NCBI GenBank assembly: GCA_016185125.1 | Contig: JACPOC010000025.1 | Span: 1-64,000 of the forward strand | Length of the DNA: 64,000 bases | Direction of reading: 5' to 3' | Origin: Bacteroidota bacterium | GTDB taxonomy: Bacteria > Bacteroidota > Bacteroidia > B-17B0 > Aurantibacillaceae | Shown: in pieces, positions 57,414 to 64,000 of the stretch | How positions within the stretch are numbered: the first letter of the stretch is position 1 | How the letters are laid out: each line of letters starts with the position of its first letter | Translations under genes and position numbers: made by a program | The notes under the pieces: model-generated | The model's database searches: none | Told to the model about the DNA's origin: nothing | What the model saw: only the letters and a program-made list of their open reading frames with translations

Positions 57414-58033
57414 TGGTGACCAGCTGATAGAGTACTGTAATCTCTTACGCTGCGCAAAATAACCTGATGCGCTTCTTCTCTGCCATAAGTATGTGTTATT
57501 TCCACCGCATTGTTATCACCACCTGGAATATTTTTATAAGTTAAAAAATAATGTTTTAATCTGTTTAATAAGGTTGCCGGACAATCTGAAACATCTTTTA
57601 TACTTCCGTAAATTTCATCTTTTCTAAATACCGCTATTATCTTATCATCGGCTTCACCCTTATCTATCATTCTGAATCCTCCAATAGGAATTGCTTCCAA
57701 AATAATATCACCACTTGTTATATTTCTTTCTGTTAAAACACAAATATCCAGAGGATCGCCATCGCCTTTTAAAACAGGCTTCCCAGCTTTCATTTCCGCA
57801 AACTCTCTCACTTGTTCGCCACAATAAGTTTGGGGAATAAACCCATAAAGCGCGGGAACAATATTCGAAAATTTTTGAGGCCTGTCAACCATTCGATAAC
57901 CTGTCACTTTATCAATTTCATATTTAACACTGTCGTTTGGTACCATTTCAATGTAAGCAGTAACAATTTCAGGGCATTTTTCGCCAATTGGAATTCCATG
58001 CCATGGATGCGGTTTGTAGATTTGAATTTTCAT
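57410..58033 (-). CDS. ppa: Family I inorganic pyrophosphatase
   Basis: 207 residues. Hydrolyses pyrophosphate with Mg. Conserved core: ALYGFIPQTYCGEQ, then DGDPLDICVLTERN with the three aspartates of the family (DxDPxD), and IGGFRMIDKGEADDKIIAV. The N-terminal GIPIGEKCPEIVTAYIEMVP and KYEIDK supply the phosphate-binding lysine and glutamates. The C-terminus is longer than in E. coli. It lies 6 bp after the TIMP-like gene, so it is the last gene of the hisS unit. Pyrophosphate removal pulls the aminoacylation reaction, though the link may be accidental. Confidence 0.95.
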   Translation of the reverse strand: MKIQIYKPHPWHGIPIGEKCPEIVTAYIEMVPNDSVKYEIDKVTGYRMVDRPQKFSNIVPALYGFIPQTYCGEQVREFAEMKAGKPVLKGDGDPLDICVLTERNITSGDIILEAIPIGGFRMIDKGEADDKIIAVFRKDEIYGSIKDVSDCPATLLNRLKHYFLTYKNIPGGDNNAVEITHTYGREEAHQVILRSVRDYSTLSAGHH

Positions 58034-58039
58034 ATTAAA

Positions 58040-58618
58040 TTAAAATTTAAAATATTTATTAAATAACCAGTAGAACAAAATAATAACAAGCAAAGAACAT
58101 ACCAAGATAAAAATGGTTTGATTGGTGGATGGCCTTAAGTTGCGATTTTCGGCAGCATTCTTAGTTTCCGCCAAAGCGCGGTGAAGTCCTAGATTTTTTC
58201 TCAAAAAAACAAGTTCTTCCTCATAATCATTTCCATAGGTGACAGTATAAAAATCCTCTTTAGCAAACTTAAAATATTTTCTGCTTCTTCCGCACCAATC
58301 AATTTTAGCGTTGCCAATCTGTTTAAAATTACTGTAAATTATCCACTCTTCTCCCACTCTAAAATTCATGGCGCAAGGCACACCGCATTCAAATAAAACC
58401 TTGAACGTTGCGGGGATATTTCCTTTATATAATTCACTTACTTTAAAAAACGCTTCGCCAAAATTCCGATTGCATGATTTTACAGAATCAACCTTTCCTC
58501 TAAAAATTATTTCATACTTATCACACTCGCCCAAACTCAAGCTTGTTAAGGGACATTGACAGGCATTTGACTGAAACGTGTAAACCAGCAACCAGAATAT
58601 GATTGTTATCGATCTCAA
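58040..58618 (-). CDS. Exported TIMP/netrin-like domain protein with C-terminal membrane anchor
   Basis: 192 residues. The signal peptide (MRSITIIFWLLVYTFQSNA) ends right before CQCP, so the mature chain starts with a CxC motif, as in tissue inhibitors of metalloproteinases and the wider NTR OB-fold family. Further cysteines (GECDKYEIIF, KSCNRNF, FECGVPCAMNF, IDWCGRS) fit the disulfide pattern, and GNIPATFKVLF resembles the family beta-strands. A membrane helix near the end (IFILVCSLLVIILFYWLF) anchors it. Bacterial members have no proven function. It overlaps the hutH stop by 4 bp, an unexpected partner. Confidence 0.7.
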   Translation of the reverse strand: MRSITIIFWLLVYTFQSNACQCPLTSLSLGECDKYEIIFRGKVDSVKSCNRNFGEAFFKVSELYKGNIPATFKVLFECGVPCAMNFRVGEEWIIYSNFKQIGNAKIDWCGRSRKYFKFAKEDFYTVTYGNDYEEELVFLRKNLGLHRALAETKNAAENRNLRPSTNQTIFILVCSLLVIILFYWLFNKYFKF

Positions 58619-60114
58619 AATACCAACGAGGGATTTTCTTTTATAAATTCAATAGAAGATTGCATTAATTCGTACATCACTTCGTCTTTTTGTATAAAGG
58701 GTACAGTTCTTCTGAAAGCCTTAAAAATGTTTTCTAGGTGAGCCGATGACTGTTTTGGTCTTCTGAATTCCAAAGCTTGCGCTGCATTTAGTAATTCAAT
58801 TGCCAAAACTTTGTGCGTGTTTTCTATTACAGTAAAACATTTGGTAGCCGCATTGGCGCCCATGCTTACATGATCTTCTTGGCCATTACTTGATACAATA
58901 CTATCCGCGCTGGCAGGAGTACACAATTGTTTGCTTTGACTAACAATACTGGCTGCGGTATATTGAGGAATCATAAAGCCAGAATTTAACCCTGCTTCAG
59001 GAGCCAGAAAAGGTGGCAAATCCCTCTGTCCACTTACCAGCAAATACGTTCGGCGTTCGGAAATGCTAGCCAGCTCAGACATGGCAATACATAAAAAATC
59101 GAGTGCCAAAGCTAAAGGCTGACCATGAAAATTACCACCGCTCAAAATCTCATCTTCTTCCGGAAAAATAGTGGGATTGTCGGTAACAGAATTTATTTCG
59201 GTTTCAAAAACGGAGGTTACATAATTAAGAGTATCCTTAGTAGCGCCATGAACCTGTGGCACACAACGAAACGAATAAGGATCCTGCACCTGCTTTTTTT
59301 GCTGTTTAATAATTTCACTGCCATCTAACAGTTTGCGAATTGTTACCGCTGTTTGCAATTGCCCGGGATGCGCTCTAATCGTATGCAGATGATCTTTAAA
59401 GGGATCAATTTTTCCGTCAAATGCATCCAACGAAAGTGCCGTAATAACATCGGCCCAGGCATTTAGTTCTTTTGAGCGAATGATGTTATAAACACCGTAA
59501 GCACTCATAAACTGAGTGCCATTCAATAAAGCCAGCCCTTCTTTAGAAGTAAGCGTAACGGGTTTAAGGCCTGCATTTTTTAAAGCTACATTCGAATTAA
59601 TTCGCGAACCGTTATGATACGCTTTTCCGAGGCCTAACAAAGTAAGACTTAAATGTGCCAGGGGAGCAAGGTCGCCACTTGCTCCAAGTGATCCCTGCTG
59701 ATAAACAACAGGATAAATTTTATGATTTATAAGTTCGCACAGCAAACTAACGGTTTGCAATTGTATACCACTCTTACCATAAGCCAATGATTGAATCTTT
59801 AAAAACAGCATTAATTTCACGATCTCCTGCGGAACCTCTTCACCCATTCCGCAAGCATGGCTTTTTACAAGGTTTTCCTGCAATTGCTCAATATCTTTAT
59901 CAGGAATTATTACGTTGCATAAAGACCCAAATCCTGTATTTATTCCGTAAATAGGTGCGCCGTGGTTCTTTAATTTATTATCGAGATAAGCCCGGCCGTC
60001 AATAATCACCCGTTCTGTTACCTTTGAAATATCCACTTTTGCATTCTCATCTATCATAAATTTTTCTAATTCATGAATGCTTAAGCGTTTTGTATGATCT
60101 ATAGTAAAGGTCAT
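58615..60114 (-). CDS. hutH: Histidine ammonia-lyase
   Basis: 499 residues, usual length. Deaminates histidine to urocanate. The MIO cofactor triad is in GSLGASGDLAPLAHLS (Ala-Ser-Gly near 143). YGINTGFGSLCN holds the active tyrosine, NLVKSHACGMG the HAL-type histidine, and QEDHVSMGANAATK the glutamate typical of histidine rather than phenylalanine or tyrosine lyases. It starts one base after the hisS stop. No hutU, hutI or hutG is in the window. Confidence 0.95.
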   Translation of the reverse strand: MTFTIDHTKRLSIHELEKFMIDENAKVDISKVTERVIIDGRAYLDNKLKNHGAPIYGINTGFGSLCNVIIPDKDIEQLQENLVKSHACGMGEEVPQEIVKLMLFLKIQSLAYGKSGIQLQTVSLLCELINHKIYPVVYQQGSLGASGDLAPLAHLSLTLLGLGKAYHNGSRINSNVALKNAGLKPVTLTSKEGLALLNGTQFMSAYGVYNIIRSKELNAWADVITALSLDAFDGKIDPFKDHLHTIRAHPGQLQTAVTIRKLLDGSEIIKQQKKQVQDPYSFRCVPQVHGATKDTLNYVTSVFETEINSVTDNPTIFPEEDEILSGGNFHGQPLALALDFLCIAMSELASISERRTYLLVSGQRDLPPFLAPEAGLNSGFMIPQYTAASIVSQSKQLCTPASADSIVSSNGQEDHVSMGANAATKCFTVIENTHKVLAIELLNAAQALEFRRPKQSSAHLENIFKAFRRTVPFIQKDEVMYELMQSSIEFIKENPSLVF

Positions 60115-60115
60115 T

Positions 60116-61486
60116 TTAATCTTTCTTTAAAAATTTTATAAGATCAGTAATATTGAATTGCTGCTGCTCGCCCTTATCCATATTTTTAACCGCGTATAAT
60201 TTATTCTGCATCTCATTACTTCCAACTGTACACACAAAAGGGATGTTTTTTTTATTAGCGTAATCAAATTGCTTGCCTAATTTTTTTGTTATGTCCGGAT
60301 AAACTTCACAGGAAATATTTTTATTTCTTAATTCAGCTGCAAGACTTACGCAATGTGTTTGCGACTCTATATCAAAATGAGCAAACATTAAAGTGGCAGC
60401 CGGTGATTTATCGGTTGATGCGGGAAATAAATTCAACTCCTCCATCACATCATAAATCCGATCTATACCAAATGAAATTCCCACGCCGCTCATGTTAGGC
60501 AATCCAAATATCCCTGTAAGATCGTCGTATCTTCCGCCACCCAGAATGCTTGATGAAAAAGTGCCTTCATTTGCTTTCACTTCAAAAATAGTTCCTGTAT
60601 AATAATTAAGTCCTCGCGCAAGTGTGATATCCAATTCTATTTCTGCCGTTGAAGTATTTAGCAGAAATTCTATTTCCTCTATTCCTTTTTTTCCCGCTTC
60701 AGTATTCCCCACCAGCTCTTTTAAAATTCCAACTTTCTGGGCATTAGTTCCTTTAAACTCGAGCAAGGGTTGCAGCTTTTGAATGGCCTCTTGTGAAATC
60801 CCGTTTTCTGCAAGTTCTTTATTTACGCCTTCTTTACCAATCTTATCCAGTTTATCAATAGCAACCGTTATGTTTACAATCTTAGAAGGCTCATGAATAA
60901 CCTCAGCAATTGCACTTAATATTTTACGATTATTAAATTTAATAATAACGGGTACTTTTAATTGGGAAAAAGATTTGTCAACTAAGGAAATCAGATCTAA
61001 TTCATTAATTAAAGAATTACTTCCTATTACATCCGCATCGCATTGGTAAAACTCACGGTATCTGCCTTTTTGAGGACGATCTGCGCGCCACACCGGCTGT
61101 ATCTGATACCGCTTAAAAGGAAAAGTAAGCTGATGCTGATTCATCACTACAAATCGCGCGAACGGAACAGTAAGATCATAGCGCAATGCCCTTTCCGTTA
61201 GTTCTTCTGAATTTCTGGATGCTTCCAGCGACAATTCAAATTCCTTTTTTAAAACATCTTTATTTTTACTTTCATGAATGCGGGAATTTAAAATTTTGAA
61301 AATCAATTGATCGCCTTCCTCGCCGTATTTACCGGTTAAGGTGGTGATGTTTTCCATAGCCGGAGTTTCTATAGGCTGATATCCGAACAACTCAAAGTTT
61401 TTACGGACAATATTTAAAATATACTGACGCTTTTGCATTTCTGCAGGCCCAAAATCTCGTGTGCCACGTGGAATTGATGGTTTCAT
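60116..61486 (-). CDS. hisS: Histidyl-tRNA synthetase
   Basis: 456 residues. Class II synthetase. Motif 1 region: PRGTRDFGPAEMQKRQYIL and YQPIETPAMENITTLTGKYG. Motif 2: RYQIQPVWRADRPQKGRYRE followed by FYQCDADVIG. Histidine-binding phrases: ALRYDLTVPFARFV, LARGLNYYTGTIFE, and motif 3 GGGRYDDLTGIFG with GISFGIDRI. The C-terminal anticodon-binding domain starts at about 365 (SPAATLMFAHFD) and carries ISCEVYPDITKKLGKQFDYA. It heads the unit with hutH, the TIMP-like gene and ppa. Confidence 0.97.
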   Translation of the reverse strand: MKPSIPRGTRDFGPAEMQKRQYILNIVRKNFELFGYQPIETPAMENITTLTGKYGEEGDQLIFKILNSRIHESKNKDVLKKEFELSLEASRNSEELTERALRYDLTVPFARFVVMNQHQLTFPFKRYQIQPVWRADRPQKGRYREFYQCDADVIGSNSLINELDLISLVDKSFSQLKVPVIIKFNNRKILSAIAEVIHEPSKIVNITVAIDKLDKIGKEGVNKELAENGISQEAIQKLQPLLEFKGTNAQKVGILKELVGNTEAGKKGIEEIEFLLNTSTAEIELDITLARGLNYYTGTIFEVKANEGTFSSSILGGGRYDDLTGIFGLPNMSGVGISFGIDRIYDVMEELNLFPASTDKSPAATLMFAHFDIESQTHCVSLAAELRNKNISCEVYPDITKKLGKQFDYANKKNIPFVCTVGSNEMQNKLYAVKNMDKGEQQQFNITDLIKFLKKD

Positions 61487-61499
61487 ATAATTAACGTTA

Positions 61500-61507
61500 C
61501 AAACTTA
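61500..61507 (-). promoter_or_regulatory. Putative -7 element of hisS
   Basis: On the minus strand this reads TAAGTTTG, a perfect TAnnTTTG match, 13 bp before the hisS ATG. The -33 region does not contain a clear TTG. Confidence 0.45.
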
Positions 61508-61698
61508 CTAAAAAGATGCGGCATAAACCTACCCGGTTATCTAATCAATTTATAAGCCAAAATTCTCTATAAATTATAAAAAATTAATTTAGCAGATTTA
61601 AATTTAACTTAAGGAAACTTGTAAGACATGCAAAGTTTCCATAGTTTTGCGCGGGATTTCCAACATAGGATAAACATCTCATAGAATATTTATTTAGT

Positions 61699-64000
61699 AT
61701 GAAAATAAAATTTTTCGCACTCCTTTTTATTATGGCACTAAATTTTTCGGCGCAGGAAAAATTTACGCTAAGCGGTTACATTAAAGATGCGAAAAACGGA
61801 GAAGCCTTAATTGGCGCCACCGTTTATAAACAAGGTTCTCAAATAGGCGGTTCCGCCAACGAATACGGATTTTTTTCGATAACTCTCCCTAAAGGGGTAC
61901 ATATTATCGGCGCATCTCTTATCGGTTATAAAACTTTTACAATTTCCGTTAATCTTAATCAGAATATCAATAAAACCATTGAATTGAATGAAGAAAGAAC
62001 ACAATTGGAGGAAGTGGAAGTTACCGCCGAACAAGAAGATAGGAATATTAAGAGCGTAGAAATGGGTGTTTCGCGGCTTGATATTAAGCAAATAAACAAA
62101 ATTCCCGCTTTATTTGGCGAGGTAGATGTGGTGCGCGTAATTCAATTGCTCCCGGGGGTTACAACGGTTGGAGAGGGCGCAAGTGGTTTTAATGTTCGCG
62201 GAGGAAATATTGATCAGAACCTGATTTTATTGGACGAAGCTCCGGTTTATAATTCCTCCCACTTGTTCGGATTTTTTTCAGTGTTTAATCCGGATGCGGT
62301 TAAAGATGTAAAGCTTATAAAGGGGGGAATTCCCGCACAATACGGAGGAAGGGTTTCTTCTATTCTCGACATCCGAATGAAAGAAGGTAACAGCAAAAAG
62401 CTTACTGTGTCGGGAGGCATAGGAACCATCTTTAGTCGCTTAAGCATAGAAGGCCCTATCATAAAAGACAAAATGAGTTTTATAATTGCCGGGCGAAGAA
62501 GCTATATAGATGCTCTACTGAAACCATTTTTAAAAAGCACCAACCCGCTTAAAAATTCTCAATTTTATTTTTATGATCTTACAGCAAAGATTAATTACCG
62601 TATTAATGAAAAAAACACGGTGTTTGCAAGTGGCTATTTTGGCCGCGATGTTTTTGGGTTAAGTGTTTTTGGCTTTAACTGGGGCAATGCTACGGGTACC
62701 GTAAGATGGAATCATATTATAAACAACAAACTTTTTATGAATGTTACGGGTTGTTACAGCAACTATAATTATTATCTGGAATTTAAATTGCAACAACTTA
62801 ATCAGAGTTTTAAATGGAAAAGTAATATTATAAACTACAGCATAAAACCTGATTTTACATACTATGCCGATAGTAAAAATACAATTCGTTTTGGTATGCA
62901 GGCGTTGATGTATGATTTTTTACCTTATAACGCCGTCGGGCAATTTGAGCAGGGTTCAAGTGTAACATTTAAATCTGCTAAACGTTATGGCATTGAATAT
63001 GCAGTATATGCAGGCAACGAAAATAAAATTCTTCCGAGATTAACTTTAGAATACGGCCTACGCATTAGCACCTACCAATATTTAGGAAAGGGAAAAGCTT
63101 ACTATTACGGAGATACACTTTTAAACGAACCTTTGCCTTTAGATTCGATAGCAAACTTTAAAAACGGACAAATAATAAAATCTTACGTTAATCCTGAGCC
63201 GCGTTTTTCTTTAAACTATGTGATTAATTCTCAAAGCTCATTTAAAGCAAGTTATAACAGAATGGCTCAATATCTTCAACTCATCAGCAATACAGCGGCC
63301 AGCACACCTCTTGATGTTTATACCATTGCTTCCAATAATTTAAAACCCCTTATTGCTGATCAGGGAAGCTTTGGCTACTTCCGTAATTTTAAAGATAATA
63401 TGTTTGAAACATCCATTGAAGTGTATTACAAATATTTACAAAACCAACTGGATTATGTGGACAACGCAAATTTATTTATTAATGAAACTGTTGAAGGTGA
63501 ATTGCTGCAAGGCTTAGGCAGGGCTTATGGCGCAGAGTTTTATATAAAAAAGAATAAAGGAAAACTAAACGGCTGGATAAGTTATACGCTTAGTAAAACA
63601 GAGCGTTTAATGAGGGGAATAAGTAATGATGATTGGTTTCTTAGTCGATACGACCGCACCCACTGCTTAAACACCAGTGTAAATTACGATCTTACAAAAC
63701 AATGGAATTTATCCGCTAATTTTGTTTATTTAAGCGGAGTTCCTGCCTCTTTCCCCAACTCAAGAATTCAAATTCAGAGTTATAATATCCCTTACAACAC
63801 CGATAATATCCGCAACAATTACCGCATTACACCCTATCACAGGCTCGATGTTGGCGCTACTTACAATGTTAATATGGAAAAGCACTGGGTGCGTAAATCA
63901 AAAAGGCGCGCTAAACTTTACCGCATTATTGGAAAAGATACCGATAACATTGATATTCCACGAAAAATTTTTAGAAACCATGAAAGTTCCTGGGTGTTTA
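61699..64000 (+). CDS. TonB-dependent receptor with carboxypeptidase-regulatory domain (3' end outside window)
   Basis: 767 codons from ATG 61699 run open to the window edge. Signal peptide: MKIKFFALLFIMALNFSAQ. Residues about 21-105 are a CarboxypepD_reg-like domain (TLSGYIKDAKNGEALIGATV, IGYKTFTI). The plug domain follows (about 115-225): RVIQLLPGVTTVGEGASGFN, VRGGNIDQNLILLDEAPVYN, PDAVKDVKLIKGGIPAQYGG. The rest is beta-barrel, with alternating strands such as NYRINEKNTVFASGYFG and ASYNRMAQYLQLISN. It imports a ligand across the outer membrane with TonB energy; the ligand is unknown. No SusD partner is seen upstream. About 50-100 more residues are expected. Confidence 0.92.
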   Translation, partial: MKIKFFALLFIMALNFSAQEKFTLSGYIKDAKNGEALIGATVYKQGSQIGGSANEYGFFSITLPKGVHIIGASLIGYKTFTISVNLNQNINKTIELNEERTQLEEVEVTAEQEDRNIKSVEMGVSRLDIKQINKIPALFGEVDVVRVIQLLPGVTTVGEGASGFNVRGGNIDQNLILLDEAPVYNSSHLFGFFSVFNPDAVKDVKLIKGGIPAQYGGRVSSILDIRMKEGNSKKLTVSGGIGTIFSRLSIEGPIIKDKMSFIIAGRRSYIDALLKPFLKSTNPLKNSQFYFYDLTAKINYRINEKNTVFASGYFGRDVFGLSVFGFNWGNATGTVRWNHIINNKLFMNVTGCYSNYNYYLEFKLQQLNQSFKWKSNIINYSIKPDFTYYADSKNTIRFGMQALMYDFLPYNAVGQFEQGSSVTFKSAKRYGIEYAVYAGNENKILPRLTLEYGLRISTYQYLGKGKAYYYGDTLLNEPLPLDSIANFKNGQIIKSYVNPEPRFSLNYVINSQSSFKASYNRMAQYLQLISNTAASTPLDVYTIASNNLKPLIADQGSFGYFRNFKDNMFETSIEVYYKYLQNQLDYVDNANLFINETVEGELLQGLGRAYGAEFYIKKNKGKLNGWISYTLSKTERLMRGISNDDWFLSRYDRTHCLNTSVNYDLTKQWNLSANFVYLSGVPASFPNSRIQIQSYNIPYNTDNIRNNYRITPYHRLDVGATYNVNMEKHWVRKSKRRAKLYRIIGKDTDNIDIPRKIFRNHESSWVF

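Noticed and set aside
1-64000. CRISPR arrays, tRNA or rRNA genes, insertion sequences
   Set aside because: No regular spacer-repeat pattern, cloverleaf with conserved T-arm, rRNA core sequence or transposase frame was found on reading both strands; a covariance-model search could still reveal a missed small RNA.

Overview
The window is a 64 kb stretch of an AT-rich, gene-dense chromosome from a member of the Bacteroidota. The evidence is a full-length SprA (the outer-membrane channel of the type IX secretion system, T9SS), several secreted proteins with T9SS sorting domains (one type B with SprB repeats, two of type A appearance), a DUF4476 protein, a malic enzyme-phosphotransacetylase fusion, a TonB-dependent receptor with a carboxypeptidase-regulatory domain, and promoter elements of the Bacteroidota form TTG...TAnnTTTG. 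Menaquinone synthesis uses the futalosine route (mqnB, mqnD). The genus cannot be fixed from the sequence. I see no rRNA, tRNA, CRISPR array, insertion sequence or prophage.

Layout. 1-7.2 kb: the end of an upstream gene with its terminator, a 1412-residue secreted adhesin-like protein, and a three-gene unit (BNR-propeller protein, small secreted protein, S4 RNA-binding protein) joined by stop/start overlaps. 7.3-13.9 kb: housekeeping genes (M20 dipeptidase, a small membrane protein, LEA-like lipoprotein, YqgE, folA, mqnD, mqnB, two tandem 6-pyruvoyl-tetrahydropterin synthase-like genes and folE). 13.9-19.2 kb: a 1503-residue exported protein of unknown function and a secreted cupredoxin. 19.4-27.6 kb: purL, trmB, an SdpR/SdpI-like regulator and membrane-protein pair with its own operator, a double-ATPase oligopeptide ABC protein, a PrsW-like protease, DedA and VanZ-like membrane proteins. 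27.7-38.6 kb: gcvH, sprA, ruvA and maeB, all on the minus strand. 39-41.9 kb: uvrC and a DUF4476 protein.

41.9-57.4 kb is a surface-polysaccharide locus: flippase, two family 2 and three family 4-like glycosyltransferases, an N-acetyl sugar amidotransferase, a NoeA-like methyltransferase, a membrane sulfatase-superfamily protein, a polytopic membrane protein (possible polymerase), a polysaccharide deacetylase and galE. It shows clear decay. Two methyltransferase genes appear to have lost their catalytic cores while keeping both ends, and the deacetylase is cut by one in-frame TAG. It also holds a 50-residue membrane protein (50896-51048) translationally coupled to the methyltransferase and then the sulfatase-like gene, which looks like a compact and possibly undescribed envelope-modification module.

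57.4-64 kb: a minus-strand unit hisS-hutH-(TIMP/netrin-like membrane protein)-ppa, then the start of a TonB-dependent receptor that runs out of the window.

Two intergenic sequences with GCCAC...GTGGC ends (12140-12227 and 21624-21672) look like members of one dispersed repeat family, and five 11-bp tandem units lie between maeB and uvrC.
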